Shown here piece after piece: positions 8,771-18,453 of a stretch of 35,995 nucleotides of DNA (within the stretch, counting starts at the first letter, position 1; each line of letters opens with the position of its first letter). The position numbers and the translations under genes are program-made. Below the pieces are notes generated by a model. The model saw only the letters and a list, made by a program, of their open reading frames with translations. It searched no databases and was not told the origin of the DNA. Location of the stretch: assembly GCA_947588905.1 (NCBI GenBank), contig CANQBB010000010.1, forward strand, positions 1-35,995, read 5' to 3'. This DNA is from an uncultured Clostridia bacterium (GTDB lineage Bacteria; Bacillota; Clostridia; TANB77; UBA1234).

Positions 8771-9677
8771 AAATGGATTAAGTATTACAATGATTTTTAA
8801 AGCACAAAGCTTAAATTATGGTGAAGGTATGGGGAACATATCTGAATTGAAAAAACTATCAAGAGGAGATGGAAGTGTTTATACATTTGCTTCTAGACAA
8901 TCTATTCGTTATGACATTGTAAGAATTGCAAATAAAATGTTTGGATGGAATCTAGAAAAAACATTAGATAAATCCAAAGGAACAATACAGTTTAAAGAAG
9001 GACTTACAATTGAGGATTCAGAGGAAATGGACTTGTTTGGCTATATGAAAACAAATAAAAAATCTAGTAAAGACGATAATGAGGGTGCCTCAGACGTTAG
9101 AAGTGCTGCTGTTAGATTAAGCAATGCAATTTCTCTTGAAGAGTATAAAAGTGATTTAGAATTTTTAAATAATAAAGGTTTTGCAGATCGTATAGATGAT
9201 TTCCCAAACTTAGCTAATATAGAACAACATTTAAGTTATTATACATATACAATAACAATTGATTTAGACAAAGTTGGAGTTGATGAAGAAATTACATTGT
9301 CTAATGAAGAAAGAAAAAAAAGAATCGTTGAATTATTAGAAGTTGTGAAGATATTAAACCGTGAGATTAGGGGAAGAGAAGAAAATTTAAGCCCCGTTTT
9401 TGTCATCGGAGGAATATATAATATAAATTCACCATTTTATTTAGGAAGAATAAAATTAAATGGAAAAAATGGTAAATTTTCGATTGACACAGATATATTA
9501 AAAGAAACAATGAATTTAAAAATTGCAGAGGCTTCAATCAAAGAAGATACATCAATTGGAATTGTAAAAGGCATTTTTGATAACGAAAATGAAATTAATG
9601 ATTTGGTAGAAACTACTTGCGGAATACAAGAATTTTTTGAAAATTTAGAAAATAAAGTTAAAGAATTTTATAAATAA
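8763..9677 (+). CDS. cas7: type I-B Cascade backbone Cas7 (Cst2/DevR family)
   Basis: RAMP-fold subunit that polymerises along the crRNA spacer. The N-terminus TMIFKAQSLNYGEGMGNI and the segment RGDGSVYTFASRQSIRYDIV are hallmarks of the Cst2/DevR type of Cas7. The length of 304 aa is normal. ATG 8763 follows AAGGAGGTAGAAACT and overlaps the cas8b stop, which suggests translational coupling and high expression, as expected for the most abundant subunit. A negatively charged Ser/Lys-rich loop near residues 95-115 is typical of the family. Confidence 0.92.
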   Translation: MNKNGLSITMIFKAQSLNYGEGMGNISELKKLSRGDGSVYTFASRQSIRYDIVRIANKMFGWNLEKTLDKSKGTIQFKEGLTIEDSEEMDLFGYMKTNKKSSKDDNEGASDVRSAAVRLSNAISLEEYKSDLEFLNNKGFADRIDDFPNLANIEQHLSYYTYTITIDLDKVGVDEEITLSNEERKKRIVELLEVVKILNREIRGREENLSPVFVIGGIYNINSPFYLGRIKLNGKNGKFSIDTDILKETMNLKIAEASIKEDTSIGIVKGIFDNENEINDLVETTCGIQEFFENLENKVKEFYK

Positions 9678-9700
9678 AAAAGTGAAAGGATTTGGTGCAA

Positions 9701-10345
9701 TTGAAAATTTTAAAATTAAAACTTTTTCAAGAATCTGCATGCTATAAGAAACCTTTTGCATTTAAAGTAGCAGAAACATATCCTTTACCTCCATACTCTA
9801 CAGTTATAGGAATGTTTCATAAAATCTTGCAAGCAAAATCTGGAGAATACTTTCCAATGGATATTTCTATTCAAGGAGAATATGAAAGTATATATAATAA
9901 TTTCCAAACTTTACGTTCATATAAAAATCAAGTCGTCACTACAATGCCAAGAAATGTTCATCAATTATTAAATGTTAATCTTATTATTCATGTAAGAGCT
10001 GAAGACGATGTTATAGATAAGATATATTATAATATTATTAATGGTGTAGAAAGCTTTACCCTTGGAAGAAATGAAGACATTGTTAGAATAGATGAAATTA
10101 AATATATTGATGAACCCAAGGATTTTGAAGAAGAATACCTTATTGAAAGAAATGCATATATACCAAAGAAATATTTAGCTGATGATACTATGGGTATTAC
10201 ATATAGACTTAATAAAAATTACATTATTGATAATGAAATTAGAAAATGGGAAAAAGTCGATGTAAAATATGTAGAGTGTAGTAATATAAAATCAGCTTTA
10301 AACGTTAAAGTCGATTGTGATAATGACCCAATGTATTTTGGATAA
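9701..10345 (+). CDS. cas5: type I-B Cas5
   Basis: Cas5 caps the 5' handle of the crRNA in Cascade. The start of the protein (LKLKLFQESACYKKPFAF) and AETYPLPPYSTVIGMFHKIL are the conserved Cas5 N-terminal signature, followed by SFTLGRNEDIVRID. Three possible starts, TTG 9692, GTG 9695 and TTG 9701, all read in frame. I prefer 9701, because AAAGGA at 9685-9690 is 10 nt from it and too close to the others, and because Cas5 proteins usually begin right at this point. 215 aa, standard length. Confidence 0.9.
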   Translation: MKILKLKLFQESACYKKPFAFKVAETYPLPPYSTVIGMFHKILQAKSGEYFPMDISIQGEYESIYNNFQTLRSYKNQVVTTMPRNVHQLLNVNLIIHVRAEDDVIDKIYYNIINGVESFTLGRNEDIVRIDEIKYIDEPKDFEEEYLIERNAYIPKKYLADDTMGITYRLNKNYIIDNEIRKWEKVDVKYVECSNIKSALNVKVDCDNDPMYFG

Positions 10346-10350
10346 AAATA

Positions 10351-10389
10351 AAGAGTTCTAAATTGATGCTAATACTATTTAGAACTCTT
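10351..10389 (+). other. hairpin between cas5 and cas3
   Basis: AAGAGTTCTAAAT at 10351-10363 pairs perfectly with ATTTAGAACTCTT at 10377-10389 (13 bp, 13-nt loop). No T tract follows, so it is not a standard terminator. It could stabilise or process the upstream mRNA, lowering cas3 relative to the Cascade genes. Confidence 0.65.
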
Positions 10390-10441
10390 ATTAATAAAAG
10401 AAAGGAGATAATTCAAGTATAAAAATTGAATTACTAAGAAA

Positions 10442-12706
10442 ATGGAATTTTATGCTAAAACTACCAATATTGATGGTGAAAAAATCTTAAATAGTACAGA
10501 TGAACCAGAAACAATTAGACAGCACACAGATAATTTAATAAAGGAGCTTGAATTACTTGAAAAAATATATGGTAATGATTTAGAAAAAAATAAAAATATT
10601 AATTGGCAAAGTATAAAAAAGTTACTAATATATGCAGCATTGTACCATGATATTGGTAAAGTATATACACCGTTTCAAAATATTATATTAGAATCTGTAG
10701 GAAGAAAGCAATTAAAAACAGAATTTGATTATAAAGATATAAAGCATGAACAATTATCACCTTTATTTGTTCCTGTAAAAAAATTAGAATTAAATAAAGA
10801 TGAGCGAGATATGTTAATTCAAGCAATATATTATCATCATGAAAGACAATACAAAGAGCTAGATAGAAATTTAATTAAAATGATTATAGAAGAAGATTTA
10901 AAACCAAAAATAGACGAAATAAAAAAAGAAATGAACATTGAAATTGATGAAAAATTAAATATTTTAAATTTAAAAGACTTATCAGAAACCAATCGAATAG
11001 GAAAAGACAAATCATTTTTAAATTCTTTTCGAATGTTAAAGGGATTACTACATAAGTTAGATCACTCAGCATCAGCACACATTGATATTGAAAATGAAGT
11101 TGAAGAATCAATGCAGAAATGTACTTTAAAAATGATGAAAAACAATGGATATAGTTTGAATAATTTGCAAGAATTTTGTATAAATAATCAAGAAGAAAAT
11201 ATTATTATAATTGGATCGACAGGAATTGGAAAGACAGAAGGTGCATTACTTTGGAGCGGTAATTCCAAAATGTTTTTTACATTACCACTTAGAATTAGTA
11301 TAAATGCCATATTTGATAGAATAAGGGATAATATAAAATTTAAAAATGTTGGTTTATTACATTCGACTGCGATTGATTATATGGAATCAGTGTTAAGTGA
11401 TGAAGAATTTGCAAACGTAGTCGATATATATGAACAGTCTAAAAATTTATCAATGAAAATTACAACTTGTACAATAGATCAATTATTTCCATTTGTTTTT
11501 ATGTATAAAGGATATGAAAAAATACTTGCTACATTAACTTATTCTAAAATAGTTATTGATGAGATACAAGCATATTCGCCACATATAGTTGCTATATTAT
11601 TAAAAGGTATAGAAATGATTTATAATTTAGGTGGGAAATTTATGATAATGACTGCAACATTGCCTAGAATATATAAAGAAAAATTAGAAGAAAAAGGAAT
11701 AATTGTAAAGACTGAAACATTTATTAAGCTAGATAATGACGGAAATGAAATTAAACGTCATAAAATAAAAATTCATAAAGAATCTATTTTAGAAGCAAAA
11801 GATGAAATTATTGAGCAAGGAGAAAATAAAAAAGTACTAGTAATAGTTAATACTGTAAATAGAGCTATAGAGTTATATAAATTATTAAAAAATGAAAATG
11901 TTAAATTACTTCATTCTAGATTTATTCAGCAAGATAGAGCTGATTTAGAAAAAGAAATAAAAGAATTTTCAAACAGTAAAAACTGTTCTGGAATTTGGAT
12001 TACAACACAATTAGTAGAGGCATCAATAGATATAGATTTTGATTTGCTTTATACAGAAATGTCAACATTGGACAGTTTGTTTCAACGCTTTGGCAGGTGC
12101 TATAGAAATAGAGTTTATGTGGAAAATGAACCTAATGTTAATATATATATAGAAGATATATCTGGTGTTAATTCGGGTAAGAAAAGTGTATATGATTCTC
12201 AATTGGTAAACATGAGTATAAAAATGTTGCAAGATGAAGACGAAACTATATTAGAGGAAAAGAAGAAAATTGAATTAGTTGATAAGTTGTATTCAAAAGA
12301 TAATTTAAAAGGTACAAATTTTCTTCACACTTTTGAAAAAAGTATGGAAATATTGGATAATATACAACCATATGAAGTTATGAAAAATGAAGCACAAGAT
12401 ATGTTAAGAGATATTCAAACAATAACAGTTATACCGCAAAATATTTATGATGAAAATATTGAATTAATTGATGCATTTAAAAGTTGCGAAAATTACCGAG
12501 AAAAAGCTGACTTAAAAAGAAAAATTGAAAAATTAACGACAACTATTAGTAAAGGACAATGTAGATATTTGAGTGATATGATAACTTTAAATAAGATTGA
12601 CAAAAATGTAGATATATTTATTATATCTGGTGTGAGATACGATGAAAGTATCGGACTAGTATTAAAAAAAGATGAAGAATATAATTTAGATGAGAGAATA
12701 TTGTAA
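10442..12706 (+). CDS. cas3: Cas3 helicase-nuclease (HD domain fused to SF2 helicase)
   Basis: Degrades target DNA after Cascade binding. Residues 1-230 are the HD nuclease: H28, the HD pair H69-D70 in LYHDIGK, H101, H132-H133 in YHHER, and KLDHSASAH near 205-213. The helicase follows: Walker A GSTGIGKT at 258-265, motif II DEIQ at 373-376 (instead of DEVH), MTATLP at 403-408, TTQLVEASIDIDFD at 521-534 and motif VI QRFGRCYR at 548-555. 754 aa, complete, all key residues present. ATG 10442 fits the usual Cas3 N-terminus (MEFYAKT), yet the nearest ribosome binding site, AAAGGAG at 10401, is about 34 nt away, so translation initiation may be weak. Confidence 0.93.
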   Translation: MEFYAKTTNIDGEKILNSTDEPETIRQHTDNLIKELELLEKIYGNDLEKNKNINWQSIKKLLIYAALYHDIGKVYTPFQNIILESVGRKQLKTEFDYKDIKHEQLSPLFVPVKKLELNKDERDMLIQAIYYHHERQYKELDRNLIKMIIEEDLKPKIDEIKKEMNIEIDEKLNILNLKDLSETNRIGKDKSFLNSFRMLKGLLHKLDHSASAHIDIENEVEESMQKCTLKMMKNNGYSLNNLQEFCINNQEENIIIIGSTGIGKTEGALLWSGNSKMFFTLPLRISINAIFDRIRDNIKFKNVGLLHSTAIDYMESVLSDEEFANVVDIYEQSKNLSMKITTCTIDQLFPFVFMYKGYEKILATLTYSKIVIDEIQAYSPHIVAILLKGIEMIYNLGGKFMIMTATLPRIYKEKLEEKGIIVKTETFIKLDNDGNEIKRHKIKIHKESILEAKDEIIEQGENKKVLVIVNTVNRAIELYKLLKNENVKLLHSRFIQQDRADLEKEIKEFSNSKNCSGIWITTQLVEASIDIDFDLLYTEMSTLDSLFQRFGRCYRNRVYVENEPNVNIYIEDISGVNSGKKSVYDSQLVNMSIKMLQDEDETILEEKKKIELVDKLYSKDNLKGTNFLHTFEKSMEILDNIQPYEVMKNEAQDMLRDIQTITVIPQNIYDENIELIDAFKSCENYREKADLKRKIEKLTTTISKGQCRYLSDMITLNKIDKNVDIFIISGVRYDESIGLVLKKDEEYNLDERIL

Positions 12707-12897
12707 ATATATTTTGATTTGTCGATGTGTAATAGCGTAAAAAATGCAGTAGATTGACAAAACCACTTAAAATCAATCAAAATATGTTAAAATATATAAA
12801 ATTGTAATTTAAAAATTAATTTGCTCATATTCATAAAAAGAACATCGACAAAAATAGATAGTATAATAGCCGATAATAAAGATGTACCAAAAGACGA
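12707..12897 (+). promoter_or_regulatory. CRISPR leader
   Basis: AT-rich 191-nt region between cas3 and the first repeat. It contains TTGACA near 12754 and a clear TATAAT at 12862-12867, 31 nt before the first repeat, a plausible start of pre-crRNA transcription. It is placed as leader because the repeats next to it are identical while those at the far end decay. Confidence 0.75.
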
Positions 12898-15800
12898 GTT
12901 TAAATATAAATATAGTAGAATGTAAAGCGTTTTCATTTGTAAAACCTAATAAAATATTTTTTGTTTAAATATAAATATAGTAGAATGTAAAGTCCGAACT
13001 TGCCGAAAGAATGGCAGAAGATGAGGGTTTAAATATAAATATAGTAGAATGTAAAGCAGGGGGGATGGGGTGACTTGCTGAAGTTCTTATAGTTTAAATA
13101 TAAATATAGTAGAATGTAAAGGTTTTTGTATAAGGCATATTTCCACATACTTCATCAAGTTTAAATATAAATATAGTAGAATGTAAAGATCTCTACCACT
13201 TTCTCATTTCTCACCTCACCTATGTTTAAATATAAATATAGTAGAATGTAAAGTGCTGAAGTGCTGAAGTTCTTATAATTGTTAATATAGTTTAAATATA
13301 AATATAGTAGAATGTAAAGATTAGAATTGCTAATCAAGGAAAACCAGGTAAAAAGTTTAAATATAAATATAGTAGAATGTAAAGCATCATTATAACAATC
13401 AGTAAGTAATTCTTCTAAAGTTTAAATATAAATATAGTAGAATGTAAAGCTATATCTAGTATTCAATACTATGTATGTATATATACGTTTAAATATAAAT
13501 ATAGTAGAATGTAAAGTGCTGAAGTTCTTATAATTGTTAATATATGAAGTTAGTTTAAATATAAATATAGTAGAATGTAAAGACAGCAGAGAGATTATAT
13601 TGAATACATAGTAGATACGTTTAAATATAAATATAGTAGAATGTAAAGATCGTTTTAATTGTTACTTTTATTTTAATTTTTTTCGTTTAAATATAAATAT
13701 AGTAGAATGTAAAGTTTAAATATATTTTCATAAAACAATATGTTTCAGAGTTTAAATATAAATATAGTAGAATGTAAAGCTTTTTTCTATATTCATAACT
13801 TTTATTTTCGCTAAGTTTAAATATAAATATAGTAGAATGTAAAGATAAATGGAATATCTATATTGTCTGGTGCTGAATTGTTGGTTTAAATATAAATATA
13901 GTAGAATGTAAAGAAATGCATTACGCTAATTAAATCGCCCTCACTTATTGAGTTTAAATATAAATATAGTAGAATGTAAAGTCAACTATGGTAATTGAAG
14001 AAACAAGAACAAGCACAGTTTAAATATAAATATAGTAGAATGTAAAGTTTATTCTCATTTCATCAAATCTATCCAAGCTATATGTTTAAATATAAATATA
14101 GTAGAATGTAAAGTCAGAAAATATCTCTTTTAATTTTTTATCTTCAAGTTTAAATATAAATATAGTAGAATGTAAAGACCAAAGTAGATAGAAGCGGAGC
14201 ATATAAAGCAAGAGTTTAAATATAAATATAGTAGAATGTAAAGTTTAATACAAAACTTATTGAAAACTGGCTAACAGAAAGTTTAAATATAAATATAGTA
14301 GAATGTAAAGTATATCTTTCAAATGCACCATTTGAATTTACTGCTCTGTTTAAATATAAATATAGTAGAATGTAAAGAAGTTTATATAATGGTGTTTTGA
14401 TGATAGTAAATCGGTTTAAATATAAATATAGTAGAATGTAAAGGCTTGTGATTTAGAAGTATTAAACTTTTTAGATATGTGTTTAAATATAAATATAGTA
14501 GAATGTAAAGAGAATAATTACTTATTTCAGTTATGAAATTAACACAAGGTTTAAATATAAATATAGTAGAATGTAAAGAGTGATAAAATTATCAAAGGTA
14601 AAGCTATTTTTAGTTTAAATATAAATATAGTAGAATGTAAAGATGAGTATTCGCTATTTAAAAGCATATAAAAACGGTTTAAATATAAATATAGTAGAAT
14701 GTAAAGGTTTGCCTGTCTAGGGTCATATAATCCATTATTTGGGGTTTAAATATAAATATAGTAGAATGTAAAGACAACTATTGATTTTAATATTGTTTCA
14801 ATCGGTTCAGTTTAAATATAAATATAGTAGAATGTAAAGTTTAAAAAGAATATTTATAGTTCTGCAGTTAATGCGTTTAAATATAAATATAGTAGAATGT
14901 AAAGAATTTTACAAATGAATTTAGTAAAATTGGAGCAGAGTTTAAATATAAATATAGTAGAATGTAAAGATTGCTTCTCCTAAAATATCATTGGTAGCCT
15001 CATCAGTTTAAATATAAATATAGTAGAATGTAAAGAATTGTGCTATACAATATTCAACTAATCCGCAGATTGTTTAAATATAAATATAGTAGAATGTAAA
15101 GATTTAAAATTTTTGTGCAAGGTCGTCATTTTTTCTTGTTTAAATATAAATATAGTAGAATGTAAAGGGAGATGTTATTAAAATAACAAAATCATCAAAA
15201 GGGTTTAAATATAAATATAGTAGAATGTAAAGTATTTTGATAGAGAAAATAGACGTATTGGTAATTCGTTTAAATATAAATATAGTAGAATGTAAAGACT
15301 TCTGGATTTCCCCATATAGACATTGCAAGCAGTTTAAATATAAATATAGTAGAATGTAAAGTTTTTTTATTCTCCTTTTTCTTCATAATATGCTAGAGTT
15401 TAAATATAAATATAGTAGAATGTAAAGAAATTCTTCAAGTGTTTCACTTTTCTTTTGTCTAATGTTTAAATATAAATATAGTAGAATGTAAAGATAAGAA
15501 ATCACGAGGCAGTTAGCAAGTATGTAACGTTTAAATATAAATATAGTAGAATGTAAAGGATAAAAATAGTCAGTCAGTAAGTGATGTATATGGTTTAAAT
15601 ATAAATATAGTAGAATGTAAAGGTATGTGATATTTACAATTTATATTATTTTAATAAGTTTAAATATAAATATAGTAGAATGTAAAGTTTTTTACAAAAC
15701 GGGTCATACCATTAAAAATAAGTTTAAATATAAATATAGTAGAATGTAAAGTTAAAATACCCTTTAAAATACCTTTGTTTAAATATAAATATAGTAGAAT

Positions 15801-16403
15801 GTAAAGGAATATGCGAAAGATACAATACAGAAACTTGTTGAGTTTAAATATAAATATAGTAGAATGTAAAGATTTCTTCTTTATCAAAATATTTTGTGTC
15901 CGACTTACGTTTAAATATAAATATAGTAGAATGTAAAGGTTTTGTAGCTTGAAAAATAAGGATACAGGATTAATGGTTTAAATATAAATATAGTAGAATG
16001 TAAAGGATGATAAGAAACAAATTGCAGGAATATTTGTCCAAGTTTAAATATAAATATAGTAGAATGTAAAGAACTTTAGCGATAAAGTAGGACATTTCAT
16101 GTTTTTGTTTAAATATAAATATAGTAGAATGTAAATGTAAAAAACAAAAATGGTATTGTTGCAGATGGAAGATTTAAATATAAATATAGTAGAATATAAA
16201 TGTATGACAAATACCATTTGAGTTTTTGAAAAATATTTGGTTTAAATATAAATAAAGTAGAATGTAAATACTGAAGAAAACGAAATAACGGCTTTTGATG
16301 TTAAGTTTAAATATAAAAATATAATAGAATGTAAAGATATCAGCTGGCGGTGGCTAATGATGTTTATATGCATGTTTAAATATAAATAAAATAGAATATA
16401 AAT
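12898..16403 (+). CRISPR. type I-B CRISPR array, 54 repeats and 53 spacers
   Basis: A 30-bp repeat that begins GTTTAAATATAAAT and ends AGAATGTAAAG, occurring at 12898, 12963, 13027, 13092, 13159 and so on. I counted 54 copies by reading the positions. Copies 1-49 are identical. Copy 50 (16107) has its last G changed to T, copies 51 (16172), 52 (16240) and 54 (16374) have several changes, and copy 53 (16305-16336) has a 2-nt insertion. Spacers are 34-39 nt, except spacer 44 (15752-15776), which is 25 nt. The last 8 nt of the repeat, ATGTAAAG, should be the crRNA 5' handle. Distal decay sets the direction as +. Spacers 3, 6 and 10 share sequence. Confidence 0.98.
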
Positions 16404-16610
16404 GCTATAAAATTTCATTATAAATAATGGAAAAAATAGAAGATTCATCTGTGTCATCACGCTCTGGCAATAATGCTGAACACGTGATCCGACATCAGAT
16501 GAACCTTCTGTAAATAATACTATACAAACTCAAAAGACATGTCAAGTTCAATATAACAATAATTATATTTTGATAAAAACAAATGTAAAAGAGGAGGTAT
16601 AAGGAAAACA
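16404..16610. other. gap between array and cas4 with nested inverted repeat
   Basis: No gene or further repeat seen. GAAGATTCATCT at 16439-16450 pairs, with one mismatch, with AGATGAACCTTC at 16497-16508. Inside it, ATCACG and CGTGAT pair as well. This stretch is less AT-rich than its surroundings. A convincing promoter for cas4 is not visible, so cas4-cas1-cas2 may depend on read-through from the array or on a weak local promoter. Confidence 0.45.
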
Positions 16611-17102
16611 ATGAAAGATATTACAGGGCTAATGATTTATTATTATTTTGTTTGCAAAAGAAAACTATGGTATTTTTGCAATAATATTAGTATGGAGCAG
16701 AATAGTGAATTAGTAGCATTAGGAAAAATAATTGATAAGTCATCATATAAAAGAGAAGAAAAAGGAATACTGATTGATAATACAATCAATATTGATTTTA
16801 TAAAAGATAAGGCTGTACTTCATGAAATAAAGAAATCAAAATCAATTGAAGAAGCGGGAATTTGGCAAATAAAATATTATATGTATTATTTAAACAAAAG
16901 AGGAATTGAAAACATTTCTGCTGAAATTGATTATCCTTTACTAAAAGAAACGAAAACAATTTCATTAGAAGAAAATGATAAAATTTTTCTAGATGAAGTT
17001 ATTAAGGAAATACAAAAGATTATATCAGAAGATAAAGTCCCTAATATTAGTAAAAATAATATTTGTAAAAAATGTTCATACCATGATTTGTGTTATATAT
17101 AA
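16611..17102 (+). CDS. cas4: Cas4, spacer-trimming nuclease of adaptation
   Basis: Processes prespacers with Cas1-Cas2 to give the correct length and PAM-end. Typical Cas4 layout in 163 aa: C15 in FVCKRKLWYF, the nuclease residues D62, E72 and K74 (INID, then LHEIKKSK), a QIKYYMYYL helix at 86-94 and the C-terminal cluster C152, C155, C161 (CKKCSYHDLC). The four cysteines should hold an iron-sulfur cluster. ATG follows GAGGAGGTATAAGGAAAACA. Intact, unlike its partner cas1, which starts 28 nt downstream. Confidence 0.92.
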   Translation: MKDITGLMIYYYFVCKRKLWYFCNNISMEQNSELVALGKIIDKSSYKREEKGILIDNTINIDFIKDKAVLHEIKKSKSIEEAGIWQIKYYMYYLNKRGIENISAEIDYPLLKETKTISLEENDKIFLDEVIKEIQKIISEDKVPNISKNNICKKCSYHDLCYI

Positions 17103-17129
17103 AATATAATTTATATTTAGAGGTGAGAT

Positions 17130-18123
17130 ATGAAACAATCATTTTATTTATATAAAAGTGGAAAAATTCAAAGAAAAGATAATACTATAGAAATTGTTTA
17201 TTCGGATAATACAAAACGTTCAATACCAGTTGAAAGAGTGGATGATATTTATGTAATGACGGAATTTAATTTTAATACTAATTTTTTAAATTTTATTTCT
17301 CAATATCGGTATAGTTATACATTATTTTAATTATTATGGATTTTATACAGGTTCATACTATCCAAAAGAGCAATTAGTATCTGGGAAATTACTAGTTAAA
17401 CAAGTTGAAAATTATATTGATAATACTAAAAGACTTATAATTGCAAAAGCTTTAATTGAAGCAGCTTCATATAATATAGTGAAAAATTTAAAATATTATA
17501 ATGGTAGAGGAAAAGATTTAGAAGATACAATTTTAAAAATAGAAATATTAAGAAAAGAAATTGAAAAATGTAAAAGTGTTTTTGAGGTCATGGGAATAGA
17601 AGGTAATATAAGAAAAGAATATTATTCTTCATGGAATAAAATAATTAATCAGGATATTAATTTTAAAAAGAGAATTAAAAATCCTCCAGATAATATGATT
17701 AATACTTTAATATCATATGTGAATACAATAGTCTATACTAGGGTTTTGAGTGAAATTTATAAAACACAATTAAATCCAACTATAAGCTATTTACATGAAC
17801 CTTCAGAAAGAAGATTCTCGTTATGCTTAGATATTGCAGAAATTTTTAAACCAATATTAGCTGATAGATTAATTTTTTCTATGCTTAATAAAAAACAAAT
17901 AACAGAAAATGATTTTGAAAAAAATTTAAATTTTTTATATTTAAAAGAAGATGCAAGGAAATCAATATCTAGAGAAATGGATTCAAGATTACAAACCATT
18001 ATAAAGCATAAAAAATTAGAAAGAGAAGTTAGTTATGAATATTTAATTAGATTAGAATTATATAAGCTAATTAAATATTTAACAGAGAATATACCTTATG
18101 AAGGGTTTAAAATATGGTGGTAA
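17130..18123 (+). pseudogene. cas1: cas1, spacer integrase, interrupted by a +1 frameshift
   Basis: Cas1 with Cas2 inserts new spacers. The first frame (17130-17330) gives MKQSFYLYKSGKIQRKDN onward and stops shortly after FISQY. From 17308 the next frame continues GIVIHYFNYYGFYTGSYYPK through to 18123. Dropping the single C at 17307 restores a 330-aa Cas1, the normal family length, with catalytic E157 (in IEGN), H222 (in YLHEPSE) and D234 (in LCLDIAE). The frame downstream is fully open, so the damage is recent or a sequence error. Start supported by AGAGGTGAGAT. As written, only a 66-aa N-terminal piece and a catalytic fragment with a poor GTG start at 17479 could be made. Confidence 0.9.
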
Positions 18124-18125
18124 AT

Positions 18126-18410
18126 ATGTATATAATATTGGTCTATGATATAAATTTAGAAGAAAAAGCAGGTCAAAAGGTTTTAAGAAATGTATTTAAA
18201 ATTTGTAAAAAATATTTAATACATATACAAAATTCGACTTTTGAAGGAGAACTGTTGGATTCACAATTATTGAAGCTTAATAAAGAATTAAATACTTATA
18301 TAAGAAAAGATAAAGATTCAGTAATAATATTTAAAAGTAGAAATCAAAAATGGTTAGAGAAAGAATTTCTAGGAAAGAAAGAAGATTATAAAACAGACAA
18401 TTTTTTATAA
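18126..18410 (+). CDS. cas2: Cas2, adaptation complex subunit
   Basis: Small ferredoxin-fold dimer that bridges two Cas1 dimers. MYIILVYDIN at the start has the conserved Asp8, followed by VLRNVFKICKKYLIHIQNST and FEGEL, all typical. 94 aa. I chose ATG 18126 rather than 18114, because Cas2 proteins begin at this MYIILVYD and GGTGG at 18116-18120 gives suitable spacing. It starts 2 nt after the cas1 stop, so the two are coupled. Confidence 0.92.
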   Translation: MYIILVYDINLEEKAGQKVLRNVFKICKKYLIHIQNSTFEGELLDSQLLKLNKELNTYIRKDKDSVIIFKSRNQKWLEKEFLGKKEDYKTDNFL

Positions 18411-18453
18411 AATATATGCTGTTGACTTAATATATGAAATGTAGGTGATAATT

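Noticed and set aside
13715..13725. Spacer 13 begins with TTTAAATATA, like the repeat start
   Set aside because: A 10-nt AT-only match is expected by chance in this composition; spacer length is normal.
16137..16239. Spacers 50 and 51 sharing ATGGTATT in opposite orientation
   Set aside because: Too short a match to claim a common target.
12898..16403. Short reverse-strand open frames in the array (for example at 15140-15328, 15660-15887 and 16242-16460)
   Set aside because: They are translations of the repeat unit (recurring TFYYIYI/HSTIFIFK) and are artefacts of the CRISPR array.
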